Source: an uncultured Bacteroides sp. (GTDB taxonomy: Bacteria > Bacteroidota > Bacteroidia > Bacteroidales > Bacteroidaceae). Taken from it: a stretch of DNA of 64,000 bases. The DNA lies in assembly GCF_963678425.1 (NCBI RefSeq), contig NZ_OY782857.1, positions 345,001 through 409,000 on the forward strand, written 5' to 3'. The notes below the pieces were generated by a model that saw only the letters and a list, made by a program, of their open reading frames with translations, searched no databases and was not told the origin of the DNA. Of this stretch, positions 52,452 to 61,708 are shown one piece after another. The translations under genes were made by a program, and so were the position numbers. Each line of letters opens with the position of its first letter. The stretch's first letter is position 1.

Positions 52452-52644
52452 AATAATTAGGACAAAACATTAAATAAAAACCTTAATAAAAGGATTTATA
52501 AGAGTGTAATACATAGTAAATAGTACAAACAACAGGCATCAAAATGCAAAAAACACTGCCAAAAAAAAGGCAACTTATAACTGAATCATTTGTCCAGGTA
52601 TTTTATCTGCAAGGGATAACTCTCTAATAATCAGTGTCTGCCAG

Positions 52645-53674
52645 TACAAAATCGTAGGGGTATAAAGCCGAATTCAAGTTATAAACGCAACTCTCTCCTA
52701 TGTTTTTTTAATGTATTAATAAACTCCATTGGGGTATAATATCCCAACCTTTTTCTCGGTCTTGAATTAATTAAATTTTCTACTATTTCTACCTGTTTTT
52801 CAGTTACTTCACTAAAGTCTGTCCCCTTAGGAAAGTATTGCCTGACTAATCCATTTATATTTTCATTTGCTCCTCTTTCCCAAGAATGATAGGGTTTGGC
52901 AAAATAGAAATTAATTCTCAATTTTGTTTCTATTTTTTTATGAAAAGCAAACTCAAACCCATTATCCGAGGTTATAGTGAAGATTTTCCCTTTAAATGAT
53001 GTTAAACATTTAATAGCCGTATCTGCCATTGATTTTGGATCACGCCCCTTAAGTTTGCGTATCCATAAGCGTCCGGTAAGCCTATCATTAATGGTCATTA
53101 GTGCACTCTTTTTATTCTTTCCAATTATAGAATCTATTTCAAAATCACCAAACCTTTTGCGTTCCTCTACAATGGCAGGTCTTTGATCAATAGTTCTGCG
53201 ATTTTTAAGTATCCCTCTACTATTATATTCAGAGCCGCGTTTTTTGTTTTTTCGCCCTCTTCGGCGCAAATATTTATAAAGGCGTCCTTTCTGACGTTTA
53301 TCTTTCCAGATCCATTGATAAAGTATTTCATGAGAAACCATGGGAATCGACTGTAATTTGCACCGACCTGATATCTGTTCCGGACTATAATTAAATTCTA
53401 TTAGCAGATCCTTTGCAAGAGCCTTCATTTCTTGGGTAAAGACTACTTTCCCAGGGCGACATTTCTTTCTTAAGTCAGCTTTCTTTTGAGCTTCACGGGG
53501 CATGTACTGATGCCAGGAGCCATAAGAATTACGAATGATTTCACGGCCTATGGTACTTTTATGAACCTTTACAAGAGAGGCTATCTCACTTTTACTTTTT
53601 CCACTGTGAAGATATGCAGAAATTTCATATCTTTGTTCTTGGGTTAAATGTTTCATCTTGTAACTGATTTTGTA
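52645..53674. mobile_element. IS30-family insertion sequence (ends tentative)
   Basis: Contains one intact IS30-type transposase. TACAAAATC occurs at 52645-52653 and, inverted, at 53666-53674, just outside the gene on each side, and is the best candidate for terminal repeats. No target duplication could be confirmed. It lies at the right edge of the Rhs island, next to the acyl-CoA synthetase 3' end. Confidence 0.6.
52679..53656 (-). CDS. IS30 family transposase
   Basis: A 325-aa transposase. The N-terminal helix-turn-helix reads LTQEQRYEISAYLHSGKS and SEIASLVKVHKSTIGREI, and the DDE domain has Asp in GDFEIDSIIG, Asp in ITSDNGFEF and Glu in ERGANENINGLVRQY, with the IS30-typical YFPKGTDF and RPRKRLGY. 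It looks intact and could be active. Confidence 0.95.
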   Translation of the reverse strand: MKHLTQEQRYEISAYLHSGKSKSEIASLVKVHKSTIGREIIRNSYGSWHQYMPREAQKKADLRKKCRPGKVVFTQEMKALAKDLLIEFNYSPEQISGRCKLQSIPMVSHEILYQWIWKDKRQKGRLYKYLRRRGRKNKKRGSEYNSRGILKNRRTIDQRPAIVEERKRFGDFEIDSIIGKNKKSALMTINDRLTGRLWIRKLKGRDPKSMADTAIKCLTSFKGKIFTITSDNGFEFAFHKKIETKLRINFYFAKPYHSWERGANENINGLVRQYFPKGTDFSEVTEKQVEIVENLINSRPRKRLGYYTPMEFINTLKKHRRELRL

Positions 53675-53877
53675 GGAGATTGAGGGAACAAGATAATTAT
53701 TTTATCCCATCAGAGAAAGGGGGGAAGAAAAACATTTTCCCCTTCTCTGAAAAAATATTCAATCTAAAATTCCATCAGTTGCATTTAACACTTGAATTTA
53801 GGAAATATAGATGTTTTTTCTGTGATTAGAATGCCTAAAAAGTGCCGTTCTGAGATATCTGAAGGAAGATACAAGAG

Positions 53878-53903
53878 AGGGCGGTTTCACTTTTAACCGC
53901 CCC
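53878..53903 (-). terminator. Probable terminator after the acetate-CoA ligase gene
   Basis: Stem GGGCGGTT (53879-53886) / AACCGCCC (53895-53902) with an 8-base loop, 15 bases beyond the stop on the minus strand. The T-run after it is weak. Confidence 0.65.
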
Positions 53904-53917
53904 CAATATTCTGATTA

Positions 53918-55978
53918 CTATTTTTCGATTCGAATCCGTGCATCCACGGCAATTACGTCTTTATCTGTAGCCAACAATGGATTAATATCCATCTCCTTGA
54001 TCTCGGTTGCAAAGCGAAGCAAGGTAGACAGTCGGACAATAATCTCGGCAAAACGACCTTCATTAACTCCTTTCTGGCCTCGAGTGCCCTGAATAATCTT
54101 GTAAGCCTTCAAGGAATGAATCATGGAATACGCCTCTTCGTATGACAATGGCGCCAGACCGGAGGAAACATCTTTCAACACTTCCACAAATATTCCACCC
54201 AATCCGCAAAGAACCACATGACCAAACTTTTCCTCATACTTGGCTCCGATAAAGAGTTCCGTGCCTTTAAGCATGGGCTGAACCATTATGGCTGTAACAT
54301 CCGGAAGCTTCATCATCCGTTCAAACTCCAGCGCCAGGTGTTGTGCGGACTTAATATTCAATGCCACACCACCAATATCTGATTTATGTACCGGTCCCAC
54401 CACTTTTGCAACAACAGGAAAACCACAGTTATGAGCAAAAGCAAGAATTTCTTCTTTATTTGCAGAAACAAACTCTGGCACAACCGGAATGCCCGCCGAG
54501 CGCAATAATTCCTGTACTTGACTAGGTTCTATGTATCCGTTGCCAGGAATGGAATCAATTATCTTTCGTATATGCGGAATATCCACCCCGAAAAGTTCTA
54601 TCTCCTTTACTGCTGGCTGAGGAACATTCATTATACGGGTCAATGCCGTGCCCAGTGTTACCTCATCAGAAAAGTTCACGTGTCCTTTTTTCAGGAATAC
54701 ATCCACTTCCTTTCCGGCAGTATGCAATGAAGGAAGTACCGGAAAGAGTGGCTTTTTACAAGTCAGCATCTTCTGATGCAGCACTTCGTAAGCATCAAAC
54801 ATGGAGACAAGTCCGGGAGTTCCGAAAATAACCAGAATAGCATCTATATCATCAAACTTTTCTTCACAGTAATCAATAGCAATTCCCAGGTGGTCAGGTG
54901 TGCCTGTTGCCAGGATATCAATTGGATTTCCCACGGCAGCACCGGGAAACAATTTGCTTTTCAGCTCATCTGCCTGTTGACCTTCCAGCTTTGGAACATT
55001 CAGTCCTCCTTTCGAAAGGGCATCGGTAAGCATTACTCCCGGTCCCCCTGCATGAGTTACAATGGCAAAGTTCTTACCTTTCAGCTGAGGAAGCGTAAAG
55101 ATACAGCCCACCGTAGCTAGTTCCTCGCGGGAATAACAGCGGACAATGCCAGCCTTACGGAACAGAGCCTCAACAGCCGAATCCGGACTGGCAATGGCTC
55201 CGGTATGTGAGGAAGCCGCCCGGCTCCCACTCTCCGAACTGCCCGATTTAATGGCGGCAATTCTGCATCCTTTGCGTATAAGCGAGGAAGCATGAAAGAG
55301 TAAACGGTCGGGATCCTTGATACTTTCAATATAGATAAGCTTTATTTTAGAATCTGTCTCGGGATTAAATGTTTCATCCATGTATTGCAAAACATCTTCT
55401 ACCCCAATCTGTTTGGCATTACCCACCGACCATACAGAATTAAATTGCAAGCCTTTTGCTACTGCACTTTCCAGAATAAAAACAGCCGTGGCTCCGGAAC
55501 TGGAAATCAAATCTACCCCTTTTGAATTAAGCAGCGGAATAGGTTTTGTAAACACACTATGATGCCAGGTATTCATTAAACCAATGCAATTAGGCCCAAT
55601 CAACGACGCACCATACTTATTGACTGTTTCAAGAATGGCATCTTCCAGCAAAGCACCTTCGTGAGTTTCCTCACCAAAACCGGCAGAAAGGATAATGAAA
55701 GCCCGTACCTGCTTGTCGCGTGCAAGAATCTCCACTGCTCCCGGACACATCACTGCAGGGATAGCAAGAATGGCAAGGTCAGTATCGGGAACAACCGAAA
55801 CATCAGCATAGGACGTCACTCCCTGTACCACACTTTCCTTGGGATTCACAGCCCGCAACTCACCTTGATACCCTCCGGCAATCAGGTTTTTCAGTATTGC
55901 TCCACCCGGTTTATGTATATTATTTGATGCACCCACCACCACAATACTCTGTGGATGCAATAATTCTTTAGTTATCAT
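53918..55978 (-). CDS. Acetate-CoA ligase (ADP-forming), single-chain acyl-CoA synthetase
   Basis: Interconverts acyl-CoA, ADP and phosphate with acid, CoA and ATP. The 686-aa protein has an N-terminal CoA-binding domain (VVVGASNNIHKPGGAILKNL), succinyl-CoA-ligase-like domains with the phospho-His region AASSHTGAIASPD, and a C-terminal ATP-grasp domain (FPVVAKVVGPVHKSDIGGV, LFIGAKYEEKFGHVVLCGLG). It ends EMDINPLLATD, RIRIEK. The alpha and beta domains are fused in one chain. Its 3' end is duplicated as a remnant at 41669-41806. A clear promoter lies upstream. Confidence 0.93.
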   Translation of the reverse strand: MITKELLHPQSIVVVGASNNIHKPGGAILKNLIAGGYQGELRAVNPKESVVQGVTSYADVSVVPDTDLAILAIPAVMCPGAVEILARDKQVRAFIILSAGFGEETHEGALLEDAILETVNKYGASLIGPNCIGLMNTWHHSVFTKPIPLLNSKGVDLISSSGATAVFILESAVAKGLQFNSVWSVGNAKQIGVEDVLQYMDETFNPETDSKIKLIYIESIKDPDRLLFHASSLIRKGCRIAAIKSGSSESGSRAASSHTGAIASPDSAVEALFRKAGIVRCYSREELATVGCIFTLPQLKGKNFAIVTHAGGPGVMLTDALSKGGLNVPKLEGQQADELKSKLFPGAAVGNPIDILATGTPDHLGIAIDYCEEKFDDIDAILVIFGTPGLVSMFDAYEVLHQKMLTCKKPLFPVLPSLHTAGKEVDVFLKKGHVNFSDEVTLGTALTRIMNVPQPAVKEIELFGVDIPHIRKIIDSIPGNGYIEPSQVQELLRSAGIPVVPEFVSANKEEILAFAHNCGFPVVAKVVGPVHKSDIGGVALNIKSAQHLALEFERMMKLPDVTAIMVQPMLKGTELFIGAKYEEKFGHVVLCGLGGIFVEVLKDVSSGLAPLSYEEAYSMIHSLKAYKIIQGTRGQKGVNEGRFAEIIVRLSTLLRFATEIKEMDINPLLATDKDVIAVDARIRIEK

Positions 55979-56010
55979 AGAATGTATATTTTTCGTTTAT
56001 TTATTAAAAA

Positions 56011-56039
56011 CAAAGATACTAAATTTGTATTATAATCAA
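56011..56039 (-). promoter_or_regulatory. Promoter of the acetate-CoA ligase gene
   Basis: TATCTTTG at 56018-56011 and TTG at 56039-56037 on the minus strand, 18 bases apart, 33 bases before the start. The gap 55979-56388 otherwise holds the metG promoter and no gene. Confidence 0.75.
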
Positions 56040-56303
56040 TAAGCGGGTTACTTTTTTTCATCCTTGCCGTCAATCTTTACCATCTATAAAGACAAATTAC
56101 ACAACACTAGCCGGAATACTAGTCTGAACATCCTGAAAGATCAGATTTAGCCTCATGACCATCAATTACACTTACGAGACTAGTTATTCAGGAGCATGCT
56201 CTTAAGCCCCGAGCCTGTGCAGGCCAGCAACAATCTCCTCTGGAAAACTGTTAAGCTTTCTGTTTTTCCATACTAATATTCCATTATTCCCCCAAAAAAC
56301 CTT

Positions 56304-56311
56304 TATCTTTG
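56304..56311 (+). promoter_or_regulatory. -7 box of metG
   Basis: TATCTTTG fits TAnnTTTG and lies 78 bases before the metG ATG at 56389, giving a leader of about 70 bases. Confidence 0.6.
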
Positions 56312-56388
56312 CATGTTGCAATTAGTAAAGCCTTATACCATAAAGCCAAAGTTTGCACTTGAAACTGAAATATAAAAATTCATCATAC

Positions 56389-58428
56389 ATGGAAAAGAAA
56401 TATAAAAGAACCACGGTGACCTCAGCGTTACCCTATGCAAACGGACCGGTTCACATCGGACACCTTGCCGGAGTATATGTTCCGGCTGACATTTATGTAC
56501 GTTACCTTCGCCTTAAAAAAGAAGATGTACTCTTCGTTGGCGGTTCAGACGAACATGGTGTGCCTATCACCATCCGTGCAAAGAAGGAAGGTGTTACACC
56601 ACAGGACGTTGTTGATAAGTACCACGGCATTATTAAGAAATCTTTCGAGGATTTCGGCATCTCATTCGATGTTTACTCACGTACTTCTTCAAAGACTCAT
56701 CACGAAGTGGCTTCTGATTTCTTCAAAAAGCTGTATGACAAAGGGGAGTTTATCGAAAAGACTTCTGAACAATACTACGATGAAGAGGCAAAACAATTCC
56801 TTGCCGACAGATATATTACTGGAAAATGCCCTCATTGCGGTAATGAAAATGCGTATGGTGACCAATGCGAAGCTTGCGGAACATCATTAAGTCCAACAGA
56901 TTTGATTGATCCTAAATCGGCTATCAGCGGAAGTCAGCCGGTGATGCGTGAAACTAAGCACTGGTACCTGCCACTCGACAAGCACGAAGCATGGTTGCGT
57001 GAATGGATTCTGGAAGGTCACAAGGAATGGAAGTCAAATGTATACGGACAGTGTAAGTCATGGCTGGATATGGGACTCCAACCACGTGCCGTGAGCCGCG
57101 ACCTCGATTGGGGTATTCCTGTTCCTGTAGCTGGTGCAGAGGGGAAAGTACTTTATGTGTGGTTTGATGCTCCTATCGGATACATTTCTAATACTAAAGA
57201 ATTGCTTCCCGATTCATGGGAAACATGGTGGAAAGACCCTGAAACCCGTCTGTTACATTTCATTGGAAAAGATAATATCGTGTTCCATTGCATTGTATTC
57301 CCTGCAATGTTGAAGGCAGAAGGCAGTTATATCCTTCCGGATAATGTTCCAGCCAATGAATTTCTGAATCTTGAAGGAGACAAGATTTCCACTTCCCGCA
57401 ACTGGGCTGTATGGTTACACGAATACCTGGAAGATTTCCCTGGCAAACAGGATGTGCTTCGTTATGTTTTGACTGCAAACGCTCCTGAGACTAAAGACAA
57501 CGATTTTACCTGGAAAGATTTTCAGGCACGTAATAACAACGAATTAGTAGCAGTGTTTGGTAACTTCATTAACCGTGCATTGGTGCTGACCGAGAAATAT
57601 TTCGGCGCTCAGGTTCCTGCAGCAGGCGAGATGGACGACTACGACAAGCAAACACTTGCTGATTTTGAAAACGTAAAGAAGGATGTAGAACACTATCTGG
57701 ATACATTCAAATTCCGCGAAGCTCAGAAAGAGGCTATGAACCTTGCCCGCATCGGTAACAAGTATCTGGCTGATACAGAACCTTGGAAAGTAGCCAAGAC
57801 AGATCTCACACGTGTGGCAACCATCCTGAACATCAGCTTGCAGTTGGCAGCCAATCTGGCTATCGCTTTCGAGCCATTCCTGCCGTTTACCTCAGAGAAA
57901 CTGAGACAGATGCTTAACATGCCTACTTTTGACTGGGCAGAACTGGGTCACACTGACCTTTTGGAAGCCGGCCACAAACTAAATAAGCCTGAACTTCTTT
58001 TCGAAAAGATTGAAGACAGCGTAATTGAAGCACAGGTTCAAAAATTATTGGATACAAAAAAAGCAAACGAAGAAGCTAATTATAAAGCAAATCCTATTCG
58101 TGAGAACATCGAGTTCGATGATTTTACTAAGCTGGATATCCGTGTGGGTACAGTATTGGAATGCCAGAAAGTACCTAAAGCCGACAAGCTTCTTCAGTTC
58201 AAGATTGACGACGGACTGGAATGCCGCACCATTGTATCGGGCATCGCAAAACATTATGCACCCGAAGAACTGGTAGGCAAGCAAGTGTGCTTCATCGCCA
58301 ACCTGGCTCCCCGCAAGCTGAAAGGCATTGTTTCTGAAGGAATGATTCTTTCTGCGGAGAACAATGACGGAAGTCTGGCGGTAATCATGCCGGGCAAAGA
58401 AGTAAAGCCGGGAAGTGAAGTAAAATAG
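56389..58428 (+). CDS. metG: Methionyl-tRNA synthetase
   Basis: Charges tRNA-Met. From the chosen ATG (679 aa) the N-terminus reads KRTTVTSALPYANGPVHIGH with the HIGH signature. A zinc knuckle CPHCGNENAYGDQCEACG (about 145-160) and the KISTS motif (GDKISTSRNW) follow, then the anticodon-binding helical domain, and a C-terminal EMAP/Trbp111-like tRNA-binding domain (about 575-679: DIRVGTVLECQKVPKADKLL). The frame extends to a TTG at 56353, but the ATG gives the family N-terminus. Confidence 0.96.
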   Translation: MEKKYKRTTVTSALPYANGPVHIGHLAGVYVPADIYVRYLRLKKEDVLFVGGSDEHGVPITIRAKKEGVTPQDVVDKYHGIIKKSFEDFGISFDVYSRTSSKTHHEVASDFFKKLYDKGEFIEKTSEQYYDEEAKQFLADRYITGKCPHCGNENAYGDQCEACGTSLSPTDLIDPKSAISGSQPVMRETKHWYLPLDKHEAWLREWILEGHKEWKSNVYGQCKSWLDMGLQPRAVSRDLDWGIPVPVAGAEGKVLYVWFDAPIGYISNTKELLPDSWETWWKDPETRLLHFIGKDNIVFHCIVFPAMLKAEGSYILPDNVPANEFLNLEGDKISTSRNWAVWLHEYLEDFPGKQDVLRYVLTANAPETKDNDFTWKDFQARNNNELVAVFGNFINRALVLTEKYFGAQVPAAGEMDDYDKQTLADFENVKKDVEHYLDTFKFREAQKEAMNLARIGNKYLADTEPWKVAKTDLTRVATILNISLQLAANLAIAFEPFLPFTSEKLRQMLNMPTFDWAELGHTDLLEAGHKLNKPELLFEKIEDSVIEAQVQKLLDTKKANEEANYKANPIRENIEFDDFTKLDIRVGTVLECQKVPKADKLLQFKIDDGLECRTIVSGIAKHYAPEELVGKQVCFIANLAPRKLKGIVSEGMILSAENNDGSLAVIMPGKEVKPGSEVK

Positions 58429-58432
58429 AAGC

Positions 58433-59881
58433 ATGGCAGAAAAGACACTGAAAGAAAAAACAGCCCAAGGACTCATGTGGGGAGGTATCAGCAACGGTAT
58501 ACAACAGTTGCTGAACCTTATTTTTGGTATTTTCCTGGCACGGCTCTTGTCGCCAACCGATTATGGTATGGTAGGAATGCTGGCCATTTTTACAGCCCTA
58601 GCCAGCACACTGCAAGAGAGTGGGTTTACTATGGCTCTTACCAACAAAAAAGATGTTGCCCACCGTGATTTCAATGCTGTATTCTGGTTCAGCACCCTGA
58701 CTGGTTGTTGCCTTTATACCATTCTTTTCTTCTGTGCTCCGCTCATCGCCAATTTCTATCACCAGTCGGAATTAATCCCGTTGGCACGATTCCTCTTTCT
58801 GGGATTTCTAATCTCCAGTACCGGAATTGCTCACCATGCGGTTATTTACCGCAATTTGTTTGTCAAGCAGAAAGCACTGGCACAAATGATCGGGCTATTT
58901 GTTTCCGGAGTAACAGGAGTCATCATGGCATTCAATGGAATGGCTTATTGGGGCATTGCTACCCAAAGTGTTCTGTATATAACAATAACCAACGGACTGT
59001 ATTGGTTCTATTCACGGTGGCATCCCACCTTTCAGATAGACTTCTCCCCGATACGAGGCATGTTTGCTTTCAGCAGCAAACTATTATTGACCAATGTATT
59101 TACAGTAACGAACAATAATATATTCTCTGTATTGTTAGGGAAATTCTATTCCACTGCCGAAGTAGGATACTACTCTCAGGCTAACAAATGGAACTCGATG
59201 GGATACTCTTTTATCAACAATACCATCAATGGTATTTCTCAACCCATTTTAGCAAATGTGGCTGACGAACAAGACAGACAATTAAGAGTATTCCGGAAAA
59301 TGCTTCGGTTTACGGCATTTCTTTCTTTCCCCTGTATGTTGGGATTAGCGCTGGTTGCAAAGGAATTAATCATCATCACCATCACTGGGAAATGGCTGTC
59401 TTGCGTACCCATTATGCAGTTGTTGTGTTTATGGGGAGCCTTTTTTCCCATCACCTCTCTCTATTCCAATTTACTAATCAGCAAAGGAAAATCAGATGTA
59501 TATATGTGGAATACCATCCTGATGGGAGCCTTGCAGATAGCCACTATGATTCTCTGCTATCCTTATGGCATTATGACCATGCTGTCCATTTATGTATTAA
59601 TCAATATCTGCTGGATTGCAAGCTGGCAATATTTCGTGCATGCAGAGATCGGACTTAAATGGATACACAGTTTAAAAGATATTGGTTCTTTTATGCTGAT
59701 TGCCGCTACTACCATAGGAGTAACCTACTGGATAACACTCCCCATCACTAATGTGTATGTGCTGATAATAAGTAAAATCATTATCGCTGCGTTAATTTAT
59801 TGTGCCGTAATGGTACTGAGCCGGGCAGTCGTTTTCAAAGAGTGCGTCAGTTTTATTCTATCTAAAAAACCAAAAAGATGA
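58433..59881 (+). CDS. Oligosaccharide flippase (Wzx/MOP superfamily)
   Basis: A 482-aa inner-membrane protein with about 12-14 helices. The N-terminus (TAQGLMWGGISNGIQQLLNL, GIFLARLLSPTDYGMVGML) is typical of RfbX/Wzx-type flippases, which move lipid-linked glycan units across the membrane. It starts 4 bases after metG and overlaps the next glycosyltransferase by 4 bases. It opens a surface-polysaccharide cluster. Confidence 0.93.
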   Translation: MAEKTLKEKTAQGLMWGGISNGIQQLLNLIFGIFLARLLSPTDYGMVGMLAIFTALASTLQESGFTMALTNKKDVAHRDFNAVFWFSTLTGCCLYTILFFCAPLIANFYHQSELIPLARFLFLGFLISSTGIAHHAVIYRNLFVKQKALAQMIGLFVSGVTGVIMAFNGMAYWGIATQSVLYITITNGLYWFYSRWHPTFQIDFSPIRGMFAFSSKLLLTNVFTVTNNNIFSVLLGKFYSTAEVGYYSQANKWNSMGYSFINNTINGISQPILANVADEQDRQLRVFRKMLRFTAFLSFPCMLGLALVAKELIIITITGKWLSCVPIMQLLCLWGAFFPITSLYSNLLISKGKSDVYMWNTILMGALQIATMILCYPYGIMTMLSIYVLINICWIASWQYFVHAEIGLKWIHSLKDIGSFMLIAATTIGVTYWITLPITNVYVLIISKIIIAALIYCAVMVLSRAVVFKECVSFILSKKPKR

Positions 59882-60831
59882 AAGCAGACAAGAAGATTTC
59901 AGTAGTGCTCTGCACCTACAATGGCGAAAAATATTTAAAGGAGCAGATAGACTCCATCCTGACACAGACATATCCCGTTTATGAACTGATTATACAAGAT
60001 GATTGCAGCACAGACAGAACAACAAGCATCGTCCAGGCATATAAAGAACACGATGGCAGGGTTAAATTGTTTGTCAACAGCATTTCTCTGGGTTTTAACT
60101 ACAACTTTTCTTCAGCATTCAATAAAGCTACCGGAGAATATATTGCCTCTGCAGATCAGGACGACATTTGGGAAGAAAATAAATTAGAACGCATGCTGCT
60201 GAATATCGGCAATAGCCGGATGGTATTTCACAATTCGATGCTCTTTACAGACGTGCCGTCCAATAAATTGGGGGCAAAGAATCCGGCCAACAGTGTGGTG
60301 AATGAATTGTATTTTCTACTGAAACCCTATATTCCCGGACATGAATGCCTCTTTCACCAGGATATTCTACCTCTATACAATCAGGTAGTTGCAAAAGAAA
60401 GAAACGTGTCTTATGACTCCCTGATCAGTTTGATAGCGGAAGTATCAGGAGGCGTTACTTTCCTTAATGAAAATTTAGTTCTCTGGCGAAGACATTCAAA
60501 AGCAACCTCTTATCAGTCGGGCAGAACTTATTCATCCAACCTAAACGGACTGCTGCTTGCAGTAAAAGCATTAATTAACAGCCAAAAAAGAGAAACAACC
60601 CGACGCTATTTTCAAGCGGTGAGCTGCCTGCCTTTCAAACAAAAATGCACACAAGAGATTGTACGACTGATGAGTAAAGGTACGTTAAGAGGTATCATAC
60701 AGTCGTGCTACATCAGCCAAAAGAACTATGCCTTACTCTACCCACACATATCACCTGACAGGGCAAGAGTTAAAGCATTTTTCACCCCTCTGTATTTCTT
60801 ACGCGATAGCAGTGTATTTATCATAAAATAA
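59878..60831 (+). CDS. Glycosyltransferase family 2
   Basis: A 317-aa GT-A enzyme. ISVVLCTYNGEKYLKEQIDS opens the nucleotide-sugar domain, DDCSTDRT and ASADQDDIWEENKLERML carry the acidic metal and catalytic residues. It resembles rhamnosyl/glycosyl transferases of O-antigen or capsule clusters. The start overlaps the flippase stop (ATGA). The sugar specificity is unknown. Confidence 0.93.
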   Translation: MKADKKISVVLCTYNGEKYLKEQIDSILTQTYPVYELIIQDDCSTDRTTSIVQAYKEHDGRVKLFVNSISLGFNYNFSSAFNKATGEYIASADQDDIWEENKLERMLLNIGNSRMVFHNSMLFTDVPSNKLGAKNPANSVVNELYFLLKPYIPGHECLFHQDILPLYNQVVAKERNVSYDSLISLIAEVSGGVTFLNENLVLWRRHSKATSYQSGRTYSSNLNGLLLAVKALINSQKRETTRRYFQAVSCLPFKQKCTQEIVRLMSKGTLRGIIQSCYISQKNYALLYPHISPDRARVKAFFTPLYFLRDSSVFIIK

Positions 60832-60851
60832 GAGCTAAAAGTTACAAAAGC

Positions 60852-61676
60852 ATGATTACATTAGTACCCGTAGGAGGTTTAGGCAATAGAATGAGAGCGA
60901 TTGATTCTGCTATCGCACTGGCTCGTGAAGCGAACTCAGAATTGCGCATTGTCTGGTACAAAGACAAAGGACTTAATTGTCATTTTGATGAACTGTTTCA
61001 GAAGCTTCCTTTTGATAATAATATAACGCTGAAAGAAGCCTCTTTCCTGGACCTGTTGATTTATGACCGTCCAAGAAAAAAGAACTTTTATCTTCCAGGA
61101 TATTTTCAACGATTGTTTTTTAATAGCTGCATCTATGAAGCAGATGTAAATAAACTCCTGTTTCAAAGCTTTGATTTTAAAGAATGGGCAAAGCAAAAAC
61201 AGGTATACCTTGCCAGCTGGTCCGATTTCTTTTACTCTGGCAATAACAGGCTCTTCGATATCTTCACCCCTATTGCCTCTTTGCAAAAAGAGATAAAACG
61301 CAGGTCAGAGCTGTTTAGTGAACATACCATCGGCATCCATATCCGACGCACCGACAACATCTCATCCATCAATGAGAGTCCTACCGAACTTTTTATTGAA
61401 CAGATAAAAAAAGAGATTGAGTACTGTGAAGATGCAAATTTCTATCTGGCATCTGATTCAGAAGAAGATAAAAGAATCCTTATCGAAACATTCGGAAAAC
61501 GAATAATAACAACCAGCAAGCCTGCTGACAGAAGCAGTGTAAGCGGCATGCAGGAGGCATTGGTCGAAATGTACACACTTGCACGGACCCACAAGATTTT
61601 AGGTTCCGCAAGAAGTTCATATTCTGAAATAGCAGCACAGATAAATGGCATTGAATGTGTTATCTTAAAAAGATAA
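60852..61676 (+). CDS. Fucosyltransferase-like glycosyltransferase
   Basis: A 274-aa cytoplasmic protein. VPVGGLGNRMRAIDSAIALA at the N-terminus and IGIHIRRTDNISSI with FYLASDSEEDKRIL further on are the nucleotide-sugar motifs shared by GT11/O-fucosyltransferase-like enzymes (R-R-T-D). The donor is probably GDP-fucose or a related sugar (inference). It lies within the glycan cluster, 20 bases after the GT2 gene. Confidence 0.75.
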   Translation: MITLVPVGGLGNRMRAIDSAIALAREANSELRIVWYKDKGLNCHFDELFQKLPFDNNITLKEASFLDLLIYDRPRKKNFYLPGYFQRLFFNSCIYEADVNKLLFQSFDFKEWAKQKQVYLASWSDFFYSGNNRLFDIFTPIASLQKEIKRRSELFSEHTIGIHIRRTDNISSINESPTELFIEQIKKEIEYCEDANFYLASDSEEDKRILIETFGKRIITTSKPADRSSVSGMQEALVEMYTLARTHKILGSARSSYSEIAAQINGIECVILKR

Positions 61677-61708
61677 ATGATAACCTATTCATTATACAAT
61701 AAAAAGAT

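Noticed and set aside
55979..56388. ACTAGT-containing repeats in the ligase/metG gap as an operator or attachment site
   Set aside because: Two 6-mers 75 bases apart without extended symmetry are expected by chance in this AT-rich gap.
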